This document shows positions 8,778-17,018 of a stretch of 42,267 nucleotides of DNA, one piece after another; position 1 is the stretch's first letter; each line of letters starts with the position of its first letter. The notes beneath the pieces are model-generated. The model was not told where the DNA came from and did no database searches. It saw only the letters and a program-made list of their open reading frames with translations. Source of the DNA: Hellea sp. (GTDB lineage Bacteria > Pseudomonadota > Alphaproteobacteria > Caulobacterales > Maricaulaceae); assembly GCA_020630275.1 (NCBI GenBank), contig JAHDBU010000002.1, positions 18,708 to 60,974 of the forward strand, written 5' to 3'. A program made the position numbers and the translations under genes.

Positions 8778-9197
8778 ATGGATCTGCCACAAAACATACA
8801 AGCCCTCTTGGAGGATTTCGAATTTCTCACCGATTGGGAAGACCGTTACATGCATGTCATCGATATGGGCAAGCAGCTACCGGGCCTACCGGACGCGCTC
8901 AAAGTCGATGCCAATAAGGTCAAGGGCTGCGTCAGTCAGGTCTGGCTGATGACGGACTATGACCAAGCATCCAACCTCCTATCTTTTCAAGGCGATAGTG
9001 ACGCCCACATCGTCAAAGGCCTGGTCGCCATTGTGCTGGAAATTTATTCGGGCCGGACACCGGAGGAGATTTCGGCCCTCGACGCGGAACCGATTTTGGC
9101 TGGGTTGGGTTTGTCAGAACATCTCTCACCGCAGCGCTCTAATGGACTGCGCGCCATGGTCGGCCGGATTAAGGCTGAAGCGGAGATGCGGGTCTAA
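8778..9197 (+). CDS. sufE: Cysteine desulfuration protein SufE
   Basis: A 139-residue SufE. It takes persulfide sulfur from the cysteine desulfurase SufS and passes it to the SufBCD scaffold in iron-sulfur cluster assembly in the cytoplasm. The active cysteine is C51 in VKGCVSQVW, the same position as in the well-studied enterobacterial protein. The opening FEFLTDWEDRYMHVIDMGKQLP and the later GLSEHLSPQRSNGLRAM are typical. AGGAAC precedes the ATG. The gene stands alone; no other suf gene is in the window. Its last codons overlap the convergent PAS gene by four bases. Confidence 0.95.
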   Translation: MDLPQNIQALLEDFEFLTDWEDRYMHVIDMGKQLPGLPDALKVDANKVKGCVSQVWLMTDYDQASNLLSFQGDSDAHIVKGLVAIVLEIYSGRTPEEISALDAEPILAGLGLSEHLSPQRSNGLRAMVGRIKAEAEMRV

Positions 9198-9715
9198 GCC
9201 GTAATCCGCATGGGTTCGGCGTTTGTGTCTTTCCGCGCAGGAATGTCGGACATTTTCACCAGATGATCATAACCCAAGATCAGGTCTACATCGCGGCCAT
9301 TACGCGATAGGGGCAATCTTATCCAGAACTGCGCCAGATGAGAGCCAAGCGGCGTGCCGGTTTTGGTTACACCCGCGGTCGGACGTCGGTTCTCAGCGAC
9401 CTGGCCCAAGACACGATGCCAATAGGACTTTTGCTCGGGTAACATCGGAAGGTCGTGCACGAAGCGGCCCTGAATTTCTTCTTCATATAAATCCCAAAAT
9501 CCGGTCCCTGCCAGACGGCATTGAAACCGGTGACCGGTCGTATCTTTTTGGACATCAATCAGCGACACCATCGGTAGATAAGGCGTTATATCAGATGGAT
9601 TGATATCTTCGCGGGTCGGCAGCCGACCACCGTGGCATTTGGATCGCCAGTAATCGTAAAAATGCTGCTGCTCCGGCAGAATAATTTGATGTCTGAATGC
9701 GTTCCCTGTCAGCAT
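9194..9715 (-). CDS. PAS_5-type sensory domain protein
   Basis: A 173-residue soluble protein made of a single PAS-like fold of the PAS_5 family: DYWRSKCHGGRLPTREDINP near the start, YLPMVSLIDV, RFQCRLAGTGFWDLYEEEIQGR and a C-terminal RLPLSRNGRDVDLILGYD. Members are common in alphaproteobacteria and are thought to sense small molecules; no output domain is attached. The ATG at 9715 is preferred because AGGGGAG lies six bases upstream; an in-frame TTG at 9778 has none. A good CtrA-type box about 90-110 bases upstream suggests cell-cycle control. Confidence 0.75.
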   Translation of the reverse strand: MLTGNAFRHQIILPEQQHFYDYWRSKCHGGRLPTREDINPSDITPYLPMVSLIDVQKDTTGHRFQCRLAGTGFWDLYEEEIQGRFVHDLPMLPEQKSYWHRVLGQVAENRRPTAGVTKTGTPLGSHLAQFWIRLPLSRNGRDVDLILGYDHLVKMSDIPARKDTNAEPMRITA

Positions 9716-9803
9716 TCCAGGCTCCCCTTGTGATCCCTCTCGAAAGTGTGGATGGGATGATTTGAGCCGCCGCTTCAAGCGTTAAGAAAGGTTAAAGACA
9801 GAG

Positions 9804-9819
9804 TTAACAGCTTATTAAC
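9804..9819. promoter_or_regulatory. CtrA-type box upstream of the PAS_5 gene
   Basis: TTAA-CAGCTTA-TTAAC matches the CtrA consensus TTAA-N7-TTAAC exactly. A weaker TTAA-N6-TTAA pair lies beside it at 9782-9795. Both sit between the MucR stop (9854) and the PAS_5 start (9715). Confidence 0.6.
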
Positions 9820-9853
9820 CCTGTTTTTTGTCACGGAACCGATTCAATCGAGC

Positions 9854-10249
9854 TTAGCCCTTACCTAGACCAGATTTTTTGGCCAGCGATGAGCGTTTTC
9901 TGGCATAAGCCGGCGCTACCATGGGATAATCCGCAGGCAATCCCCAGCGGGCGCGGTAATCTTCCGGGCTCATATTATAGCGGGTGCGCAAATGGCGCTT
10001 CAGGGATTTATAGGGCTGACCATCCTCGAGTGAATAGATAAATTCGTCCGTGACTGAGTCTTCGACCGCAATGGCCGGGACTCGTTGCTCCAAGTCTCCA
10101 GCATCGGGGTTCGCTAAAGTTTGGACTGAACGGAAAACCGTATCCAGCAAGTCCGGGATCTCTTTAGCCGGGATTTCATTACGGCCCACATAGGCCGTCA
10201 CAATGTCCGCCGCGATATAAAGCATATCGGTGCGGTCGAGATCAGCCAT
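9854..10249 (-). CDS. MucR/Ros-family transcriptional regulator lacking most zinc ligands
   Basis: 131 residues. The region from VPAIAVEDSVTDEFI through LEDGQPYKSLKRHLRTRY and MSPEDYRARWGLPADYPMVAPAYA is the MucR/Ros DNA-binding domain; the N-terminal 60 residues fit the oligomerising part. In Ros the zinc is held by Cys-x2-Cys and two His. Here the first Cys is Ser, the second Asp (as in many MucR), the first His is kept and the second is Arg, so canonical zinc binding seems lost. Some rhizobial relatives fold without zinc. The ATG lies one base after the stop of the antiporter subunit with no ribosome site of its own, so it is probably translationally coupled to the operon and might regulate it. 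Confidence 0.85.
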   Translation of the reverse strand: MADLDRTDMLYIAADIVTAYVGRNEIPAKEIPDLLDTVFRSVQTLANPDAGDLEQRVPAIAVEDSVTDEFIYSLEDGQPYKSLKRHLRTRYNMSPEDYRARWGLPADYPMVAPAYARKRSSLAKKSGLGKG

Positions 10250-10250
10250 A

Positions 10251-12029
10251 TCAGGACAGATAAATCACAATGAACAAGAGCACCAGCATACCGCCGGTCA
10301 GGACAGCCGCAATGCCGCTGGGCGTGGATTCGCTAAACGTACCCGCCGGGCTGAACATCTGATAGAGGCGTCGTCCGGAGCGTTCGATAGCGTTCTTGCG
10401 AAGCACGCCAACATTGGCTGACAGACGAGCCCACATGGCATCAATCCATTTGGCGATACCTTTCCCAAAGCGGCGATAAGTCCAGTCAAAGTCCAGAATT
10501 TCCGCGCGGCGCTCATCCGGATACATGCCGTATTTCTTGAGCAGTGCGAAGGCCAGCATGGCAGCGAATAAAAGCTGCATCTGTGTGACGACGTGATTAC
10601 CAGTATAGGGCTCGTATGTGCTTTCAAACGGCAACAGGCTGTAGAGGAATTGATATCCACCCCAAGGGAAGGCGAAAAACACACAAAGCACAGAAGCTAG
10701 GCCCATAGCGACGAGCATATTCCATGGGGCTTCTTGTACCCGCTTGCCACTGTCGTGCGCGAAGAATGTGAAGAACGGTACTTTAATTCCGGAGTGTTCC
10801 ATCACACCGGCAGAGGCAAAGAGTAACATGGCGTAGACAACCCAAAGGGAGTAGCCTTCGGCATAAAGTGCTGTATCCAGTGCCGCGGTCAAAATCATGG
10901 ATTTGGTCACAAAGGCCGAGAGCAAAGGGAAGGCTGCAATAGAGCCCGCACCGATCAAACAGAATATAGTTGTGTAAGGCATGGATCGGAACAGGCCTCC
11001 CAATTCGCTGGCTTTGGCCGTACCGGTCCGCAGCATGACCGCGCCCATGGACATAAATAGCAAGCCCTTAAAGATCACATCTGCGGCCAAGTGAGCCGCG
11101 ACGCCGTTCATCGCAAGCTCACCAAACTTGCCAGACATATCGGCCAAGCCAATACCACAAACCATAAAGCCAAGCTGGTTGTTGAGGGAATAAGACAGGA
11201 CCCGGCGTAAATCGTTTTCGATCACCGCAAAGAAAACCGGGAAACAGGTCATCACCGCACCAATGTAAATCAGGATGTCTTCACCGGCATAACATCTCGC
11301 CAAAGCATAGAGCGCTAGCTTGGTCGTAAAGGCAGACAGAATAACCGTGCCTGTAATAGAGGCTTTCGGATAGGCGTCCTGAATCCAATTGTGCAGGAAT
11401 GGGAAGCCGCATTTAATGCCCATGGCCAAAAAGAGGAGTAATCCGCCGGGTTTATCCAGTCCGAGGAATCCATATTCACCCGGCTCTCCCATGGTAAAAT
11501 CCATACCATTGGAGCGGGCATAGATAATCGCGCCTGCCAGTAACAAGACACCTGATAAAACGTGTATGGCCAGATAGCGCACGCCGGCTGGGAATGAATT
11601 CTCACCACCCTTCCAGACCAGCATGACTGATGAAATCGCGGCCATTTCCCAGAATATAAACAATGTGAGAAAATCGCCGACAAAAACACCGGCGACCGCT
11701 GCGCCCATATAGATGAGCGCTGAACTGTCAGTAATCTTACATTTTTCATGCAGGCCATAAATGGCGTTGAGAACGCCCGCCAGACAGAACACATAGCCCC
11801 AGATCATGGAGAGCCTGTCGATACGGTTGACAATAAAGTCCTGCCCCCCAGCTTTCACGGTCGTATAAGCGGCGTCCGGGTCTTTAAATGCGGTATAAAT
11901 CAGGAAGGCGGCAGCAATAGGCGCGGCCCCCACCAGAAATTTGCGGATTTCCGAAACCGGAATAAAGGCGCACAAAAAACCGGCCAGAATAATGATAAAA
12001 CCCGGATTGGACGTCAGGAGATCAATCAT
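10251..12029 (-). CDS. NuoL/M/N-like proton-conducting antiporter subunit, third copy in Mrp-type operon
   Basis: 592 residues, about 14 membrane helices plus a soluble loop near residue 490. It belongs to the family shared by MrpA, MrpD and complex I NuoL/M/N. The ion-path residues are kept: Glu in IFWEMAAISSV, Lys in MGIKCGFPFLHNW and Lys in TKLALYAL. The ATG at 12029 has GGAGGT eight bases upstream and overlaps the end of the small His-rich gene by eight bases; an in-frame GTG at 12047 is less likely. Standard Mrp complexes have two such subunits (MrpA N-half and MrpD); this operon has three separate ones. The C-terminus extends beyond a standard MrpD, with an amphipathic stretch (KGIAKWIDAMWARL) and a final helix, reminiscent of the lateral arm of NuoL, by inference. 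Confidence 0.85.
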   Translation of the reverse strand: MIDLLTSNPGFIIILAGFLCAFIPVSEIRKFLVGAAPIAAAFLIYTAFKDPDAAYTTVKAGGQDFIVNRIDRLSMIWGYVFCLAGVLNAIYGLHEKCKITDSSALIYMGAAVAGVFVGDFLTLFIFWEMAAISSVMLVWKGGENSFPAGVRYLAIHVLSGVLLLAGAIIYARSNGMDFTMGEPGEYGFLGLDKPGGLLLFLAMGIKCGFPFLHNWIQDAYPKASITGTVILSAFTTKLALYALARCYAGEDILIYIGAVMTCFPVFFAVIENDLRRVLSYSLNNQLGFMVCGIGLADMSGKFGELAMNGVAAHLAADVIFKGLLFMSMGAVMLRTGTAKASELGGLFRSMPYTTIFCLIGAGSIAAFPLLSAFVTKSMILTAALDTALYAEGYSLWVVYAMLLFASAGVMEHSGIKVPFFTFFAHDSGKRVQEAPWNMLVAMGLASVLCVFFAFPWGGYQFLYSLLPFESTYEPYTGNHVVTQMQLLFAAMLAFALLKKYGMYPDERRAEILDFDWTYRRFGKGIAKWIDAMWARLSANVGVLRKNAIERSGRRLYQMFSPAGTFSESTPSGIAAVLTGGMLVLLFIVIYLS

Positions 12030-12372
12030 GATGATGCACCTCCACAACCGGCTCGATTATATTTTCCGGAACAGTCTCTTCGCCGTAATAATTTTCCTGA
12101 CGGGCCAGCATGGCAAAAAGCGGCTTGGCGGAAAAGACAACGAAGCTATAGGCCATAAAGCCAATCAAACCCCACGACCCGAAAAAGTCCCAGAGCGCTT
12201 TGTGCTTTTCTGGAAAGTCATAATAGAGACCCAGCGCCACCGTGACAGCCAGGCCAATGGCCGGTAGCCAGAAGAAACCTTTGACGACCTTTTCATCGGC
12301 CAGCCATAAAAAGCGGCGGGAAAGCGGATGAATATGATCATCATCATGCATATGTGTATGTTCCTCAGCCAT
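12022..12372 (-). CDS. Small His-rich two-helix membrane protein of the antiporter operon, function unknown
   Basis: 116 residues with no recognised family. The N-terminus is rich in His and Asp (EEHTHMHDDDHIH) and the protein ends in EVHHHD. Two membrane helices are visible (about residues 33-50 and 65-85). The ATG at 12372 overlaps the TAA of the preceding antiporter gene (TAATG), and its end overlaps the next gene, so it is embedded in the operon between two ion-conducting subunits and is likely a subunit or assembly factor. The His clusters suggest metal binding, which is inference. A longer frame to 12483 exists but would overlap deeply with the upstream gene. Confidence 0.75.
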   Translation of the reverse strand: MAEEHTHMHDDDHIHPLSRRFLWLADEKVVKGFFWLPAIGLAVTVALGLYYDFPEKHKALWDFFGSWGLIGFMAYSFVVFSAKPLFAMLARQENYYGEETVPENIIEPVVEVHHHD

Positions 12373-13856
12373 TAGTTCAGACCTCCCGGTAATACGGGAC
12401 GAATAAAGTCGACCATGTCTCCGGCAAAGAAGAAGAGAATGAAGGCGCCTGTCGCCGTCAGAACCGGCGGGATAATAACCCAAGGATGTTTCTTGCGTTC
12501 TTCGGCAATGTGAGCGTCGGCCTCAGGATTATCCGGTGGGCGCATAAAACCTCGGACTGCAATCGGTACGAGATAAATCACGTTCAGCACAGATGACACG
12601 ATCAACGCCCCCATCAGAATAGCCAACTCGCTCTCTAAGGCACCAACCATGAGATAAAATTTCGGCCATGAGCCGCCCATGGGCGGAACACCAATAATGG
12701 ACAAAGCACCGATGAGGAACGCGCCGAAGACCCAAGGCATGGTCCGTCCCAATCCATTAAAACTAGAAATATTGGTCCGGTGAGCGATAGTATAAATCGC
12801 CCCCGCACACATAAAGAGCGTGATCTTACCCCAGGCATGCATAATGATCTGTAAAGCGCCGCCGATAATGGCCATGCCGCTGGCTAGCATGGCGCCAAAT
12901 GTAATATAGGACAGCTGCGATACGGTAGAATAGGCTAGCCGGGCTTTGAGGTTATCTTGGCGCATAGCGATGACTGAGGCCAGCACTATTGAGATAGCCG
13001 CCACCCAGGCCAGGATTGTGCTCATAGATGAGCTTGCAGCGAGAGCCGGACCAAAGGTGTATGTTACCACTTTGAGGATGGAGAAAACGCCAGCTTTAAC
13101 AACTGCCACAGCATGTAGAAGTGCTGACACCGGCGTTGGCGCGACCATGGCATTAGGTAACCAGGGGTGAACCGGCATAAGCGCCGCTTTGCCGATACCA
13201 AAGGCAAACAGGAATAACAGGATCGAAATCGCCATCTTGTTGACATTGGAATCAAACACACCGCCGACCATGAAATCCGTCGTGCCGGCTATGGCCTGAA
13301 CCCCGATAACCGCCGGCAGTAACAACCCCAGAGAGGTGCCCATTAGGATCAAAGCGTATATCGTTCCGCCGCGCTTGGCCTTCTCATCACCTTTGTGAGT
13401 CACCAGTGGGAATGTCGAGAGCGTCAGGACCTCGTAAAACACGAACAGTGTAATTAGGTTGCCCGACGCCGCGATGCCCATAGCCCCGGCAATGGCGATG
13501 GCGACAAAGGCAAAGAACCGAGTCTGGTTTTTCTCTTTATTGCCGCGCATATAACCAATGGCGAACAGCGTATTGAGTATCCACAGCGAACTAGCGATGG
13601 CCGCAAATATGGCACCCAAAGGTTCGAGGACAAATTCAATATCAAATTCGCCGGCAAATTTTGCCAAAAGGAGACTAGGCCGTTCACCGGCGGCCACCAG
13701 GCGCACGAGGTAAATGACATTTGCCAACAACGCAAAGGCTGCGGTCAGGCTGATCGCCTCACGAATATTTTGATTGCGTCCTGTCAGGAAAATCAGCGCA
13801 GAGGCGATCATCGGAATAATCAAAAGGAGCGCGAGAGACATTTGCGGATCCATCAT
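12372..13856 (-). CDS. NuoL/M/N-like proton-conducting antiporter subunit, second copy in Mrp-type operon
   Basis: 494 residues with about 14 membrane helices. Conserved transport residues include Glu in FVFYEVLTLSTFPLV, Lys in FGIGKAALMPVHPWLPNAM, and His/Lys in LLHAVAVVKAG, all expected for proton-translocating members of the MrpD/NuoM family. It overlaps the preceding mrpD-like gene by four bases (ATGA). ATG codons at 13856 and 13853 are adjacent; either may be used. It is closer to NuoM/MrpD-type proteins from the VHPWLPNAM signature. It lies in a chain of overlapping genes and must be expressed with the rest of the complex. Confidence 0.88.
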   Translation of the reverse strand: MMDPQMSLALLLIIPMIASALIFLTGRNQNIREAISLTAAFALLANVIYLVRLVAAGERPSLLLAKFAGEFDIEFVLEPLGAIFAAIASSLWILNTLFAIGYMRGNKEKNQTRFFAFVAIAIAGAMGIAASGNLITLFVFYEVLTLSTFPLVTHKGDEKAKRGGTIYALILMGTSLGLLLPAVIGVQAIAGTTDFMVGGVFDSNVNKMAISILLFLFAFGIGKAALMPVHPWLPNAMVAPTPVSALLHAVAVVKAGVFSILKVVTYTFGPALAASSSMSTILAWVAAISIVLASVIAMRQDNLKARLAYSTVSQLSYITFGAMLASGMAIIGGALQIIMHAWGKITLFMCAGAIYTIAHRTNISSFNGLGRTMPWVFGAFLIGALSIIGVPPMGGSWPKFYLMVGALESELAILMGALIVSSVLNVIYLVPIAVRGFMRPPDNPEADAHIAEERKKHPWVIIPPVLTATGAFILFFFAGDMVDFIRPVLPGGLN

Positions 13857-15385
13857 GGCCGGTCTCCCTGTAGAAGGACGTCACTGGCGTTTTGCCCCAG
13901 CTGAACCACAAAATCTGAATAATAAATACCGATCCCGATGGAGAGTAGTGCCAGAAACCACATGGGTATGAGTATAATCAGCGGCGCTTCATTGCGCTCA
14001 ACCACCTCGCCGTCAATTTCCGGCGGTGACTGGAAATAGGCGGCCAACAAGAGACGGCCAATATAAAAAATCGCGAGGATAGAGCTGACCATAATCACCA
14101 CGACGGCCCATTCCCATCCCCGATCCAGTGCGGCTCGGGCCAGTTGTAGTTTGGAGATAAATCCAGCTGTGAGGGGCACACCGATCAATGACAACCCCCC
14201 CAGTGTAAAGGCTCCCATAGTCCAGGGCATCATCTTGCCAAGGCCCGCAAAATCTTCGGTTCGGGTAATACCGTAGCGATACCAGAACGCGCCGAGGGCA
14301 AAGAACAAAGCGCCTTTGATAACGGCGTGATTTAAAACATGGACATAACTCGCCGTAAGACCCATCGCGGTGAGCATACCAACGCCGAGCAACATATAGC
14401 CCACTTGGGCAATCGATGAATATGCCAGCGTCCGTCGCGCATCGGTCTGGAAGATGGCGGAAAGCGATCCCAGCAACATGGCCGCACAACCAAGGCCCGT
14501 AATAATGAAAGTCAGCACCGTGAAGACATAGTCAAAACTGACATCAAAGACAGTGAAGGTGAATCTCAACATCAGATACAGAGCGGCTTTGGTGGCGGTT
14601 GATGCCAGAAAGACTGTGACCATTGTCGGCGCATGAGCATAAGCCCCCGGCAGCCAAAGATGTAAGGGGAACATGGCTAGCTTTAGCCCTAAGCCGACAG
14701 TGATGAACCCAAAAGCGACCATGGAAACCCGACTTCCACCATCAAGGTTGCGTAAAATACCCCCAATATCAGCCATATTCAGCGTGCCAGTCTCCATGTA
14801 AAGGAAGCCAAGCCCAATAACAAAGAAGGTCGCTCCGATAGAACCTAGAATGAGGTAGTTATAGGATGCCGCCAGCGCCCGTCGGTCCCGGCTCGCGCCC
14901 ATAGCGACAAGCACATAGGTCGAAATGGACGAGACCTCTAGGAAAACAAAAACGTTAAACGCGTCGCCAGTTACGACCATCCCCAAAAGCCCAGCCATGC
15001 CCAGCATGAACGCGGCGTAAAATGGTGCACGCTTTTTGGGTTCGACCTCGGCCACGACGCTCTTCAGGCCATAAAGCGTGGTCAGTAACGCCATCGAACA
15101 AATGAGGAAAATGATCGGGGCATTTAACCCGTCAATGACATAGGCAATACCATGCGGCGGGTCCCATCCACCCATTTTATAGAGTTGCGTCTCACCGCCA
15201 AAAATGACCAAGAGAATAGCAAAAGCTGTAACGGTGCTAAATACCGTCACAAAAAGTGTCACGAACCAAGCGAGCCTTTCACTGGGCAGGATAGCTGTAA
15301 TCGCGCCCAGCAGTAATGGCATAATGACCAGTACGGCAGCACCATGGGTAATCAACCACTCGGGCATAAAAGACAGAAAATCCAT
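13853..15385 (-). CDS. mrpD: Cation:proton antiporter subunit D
   Basis: 510 residues, about 14 membrane helices. Its position directly after mrpC matches mrpD in Mrp operons. The transport residues are Glu in FVFLEVSSIST, Lys in GLGLKLAMFPLHLWLPGAY and Lys in TATKAALYLML. MrpD is one of the two proton/cation channels of the Mrp complex in the inner membrane. It overlaps mrpC by one base (TGATG) and the next gene by four. Of the three NuoL/M/N-like proteins here, this one is the best match to standard MrpD by context. Confidence 0.88.
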   Translation of the reverse strand: MDFLSFMPEWLITHGAAVLVIMPLLLGAITAILPSERLAWFVTLFVTVFSTVTAFAILLVIFGGETQLYKMGGWDPPHGIAYVIDGLNAPIIFLICSMALLTTLYGLKSVVAEVEPKKRAPFYAAFMLGMAGLLGMVVTGDAFNVFVFLEVSSISTYVLVAMGASRDRRALAASYNYLILGSIGATFFVIGLGFLYMETGTLNMADIGGILRNLDGGSRVSMVAFGFITVGLGLKLAMFPLHLWLPGAYAHAPTMVTVFLASTATKAALYLMLRFTFTVFDVSFDYVFTVLTFIITGLGCAAMLLGSLSAIFQTDARRTLAYSSIAQVGYMLLGVGMLTAMGLTASYVHVLNHAVIKGALFFALGAFWYRYGITRTEDFAGLGKMMPWTMGAFTLGGLSLIGVPLTAGFISKLQLARAALDRGWEWAVVVIMVSSILAIFYIGRLLLAAYFQSPPEIDGEVVERNEAPLIILIPMWFLALLSIGIGIYYSDFVVQLGQNASDVLLQGDRP

Positions 15386-15870
15386 CAGTCAGCCGTCCCT
15401 TCCAGATTATAACGGTGATCCAGATCCGCGATCACGTCTTCTTCAATAGAGCCGTAAACCTCACGAATGCGCACAACGAGCGCCAAGCCGATGGCAAGAG
15501 TTGCCACGCCCACCACAATGGCCGTCAGAATTAAAACATGCGGCAGCGGGTTTGAGTATAGAACTTCTGCACTGTGCTGCGCGCCGCCAACTTTGGCTTC
15601 ACCACCCGCTAGCAGATTTGTGGCCACCTCAGCATGGTGATCTTTGCCGTCACCATGTCCGCCGCCATGGCCGTCATCCACAAGGATAGGCGGTTGACCA
15701 CCTGCGACCTTACCTATGGTGATGTAGAGCAAAAAGACAGAGGTCTGAAAAACGGATAGACCGACCAACTTCTTAATGAGATTTCTTGATGAGAAGACCA
15801 CATAAAGACCCGTCATCATCAAAATGATGACCACAGAATAGTGGTAGTTTTCAAATACGGCGGATATCAT
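15385..15870 (-). CDS. mrpC: Cation:proton antiporter subunit C with His/Gly-rich insertion
   Basis: 161 residues, NuoK-like, with three membrane helices (about 12-28, 32-52, 110-132). LMMTGLYVVFSSRNLIKKLVGL and the GQPPI motif are typical of MrpC/MnhC. Standard members are near 110-125 residues; the excess here is an insertion at about 62-105 containing DGHGGGHGDGKDHH, rich in His, Gly and Asp, before the last helix. That loop is expected outside the membrane and could bind metal or a partner, by inference. The gene directly follows mrpB with no gap. Confidence 0.9.
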   Translation of the reverse strand: MISAVFENYHYSVVIILMMTGLYVVFSSRNLIKKLVGLSVFQTSVFLLYITIGKVAGGQPPILVDDGHGGGHGDGKDHHAEVATNLLAGGEAKVGGAQHSAEVLYSNPLPHVLILTAIVVGVATLAIGLALVVRIREVYGSIEEDVIADLDHRYNLEGTAD

Positions 15871-16311
15871 CTACCAATCCTCTTCCGAAAGATCGGGCTG
15901 TCGAGAACCGAACGCATAAAAAATAGCCAGCATCACGCTCGCCACAGCTAATAAAACGCCGAGCTCCACAGCAATAATGCCGTAGTGCTGACCCTTGGCA
16001 GGGTAGCCATCTATAAGGACACTATAATTTAGAAATTCGCCCCCGAGCATCCATGTTACTACGCCGGTGCCTCCATAGAGCAAAACCCCCAAAGACATAC
16101 CGATACGTACCCAAGACGGAGGAATGGCCTCTTTCGCAGCCTCAAGCCCAAAAATTAAAGCATAAAGAATGACCGAGGCCGCCAAAATCACACCGGCCTG
16201 AAACCCTCCGCCGGGGCCAAAATCACCGTGGAATTGGACATAAAAGGCAAATAAGGCGATCAATGGAATAAGAAACTTGGCAATTATCCGAAGAATGACA
16301 TGAGGGGTCAT
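15871..16311 (-). CDS. mrpB: Cation:proton antiporter subunit B
   Basis: 146 residues with four membrane helices. The MrpB/MnhB landmark is HGDFGPGGGFQAGVI near residues 28-42. MrpB is a small structural subunit of the Mrp antiporter that completes the MrpA-like part of the cation path. The start overlaps the previous gene by four bases (ATGA), and it abuts mrpC. Confidence 0.92.
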   Translation of the reverse strand: MTPHVILRIIAKFLIPLIALFAFYVQFHGDFGPGGGFQAGVILAASVILYALIFGLEAAKEAIPPSWVRIGMSLGVLLYGGTGVVTWMLGGEFLNYSVLIDGYPAKGQHYGIIAVELGVLLAVASVMLAIFYAFGSRQPDLSEEDW

Positions 16312-17018
16312 GAGCTCCCTCCTTTTTTCTTTTTCGCGGCGGGTTTTTTGGCCCGAGTTGTCATTATTGTTGCAGCCGGTGCGGACATCGGTTGCGGCGC
16401 ATCGGCAGGCAATGGCCGCTTACGGGCAGCCGGAGCAGCCTGTTTGGAAACACGAACACCGTTTGGTTTGGCGCGCCACCGTCCAGCGTTTCCGTTGAGC
16501 CCCAACAGTAAAAGCACACCCAAACCGGCGGCAAAAACAACAACAGCTTCACCAAAGGTATCATAGCCTCGATAGCTGGCCAAAACGGCGGTCACCACGT
16601 TCGGGATGTGGATTTCTTCCGCAGTTCTATCAAGATAATCATGTCCAACGTAGGAGTTTGCAGGTGAATGTGCGTCGCCATAGGCGGGCATATCACCAAC
16701 AGCATAAAACATGGCAAGGCCAGCAAAAACCACGATAAGCAAAGGACCAATCTGTCGACCTAATGGGACAGGCCGCGACTCGCGGTCCGCTAACAGCATA
16801 GCCGCCAGCATCAGAACCGTTGAAACGCCCGCACCAACGGCCGCTTCAGTAAAAGCAACGTCAACTGCATCCAACGAAACGAACCAAGCGGCGGAAACCA
16901 AACTGTAAACGCCCTGCAACATGACGATGGCAAACAGTGAGCGCAGCCGGACGATCGCAAAGGCCACAACCACCAGCATGGCCATGAAGCCGATATCAAG
17001 AAGAATAGTGGAGGCCAT
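16308..17018 (-). CDS. MbhD/MbhE-like (MrpA C-terminal, DUF4040) subunit with basic tail
   Basis: 236 residues. Residues 5-90 match the MbhD/DUF4040 unit (LQGVYSLVSAAWFVSLDAVDVAFTEAAVG), which is the region C-terminal to the NuoL-like part of MrpA; residues 90-175 match the following MbhE-like unit (YRGYDTFGEAVVVFAAGLGVLLLL). Together they provide six or so membrane helices and form the presumed sodium path in Mrp and Mbh complexes. The NuoL-like half of MrpA is not attached, so MrpA is split in this operon. The last 55 residues are Ala/Lys/Pro-rich and end in AAKKKKGGSS, an unusual cytoplasmic basic tail that may be an added linker. Confidence 0.82.
   Translation of the reverse strand: MASTILLDIGFMAMLVVVAFAIVRLRSLFAIVMLQGVYSLVSAAWFVSLDAVDVAFTEAAVGAGVSTVLMLAAMLLADRESRPVPLGRQIGPLLIVVFAGLAMFYAVGDMPAYGDAHSPANSYVGHDYLDRTAEEIHIPNVVTAVLASYRGYDTFGEAVVVFAAGLGVLLLLGLNGNAGRWRAKPNGVRVSKQAAPAARKRPLPADAPQPMSAPAATIMTTRAKKPAAKKKKGGSS

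Noticed and set aside
14013-14489. 158-codon minus-strand frame
   Set aside because: Lies in another frame inside mrpD; the mrpD product is conserved end to end.
10251-15870. Complex I (nuo) genes
   Set aside because: NuoK-, L-, M- and N-like proteins are present, but MrpB, E, F and G are too, and there are no NuoB/C/D/F/G or hydrogenase subunits. It is an Mrp/Mbh-type antiporter.
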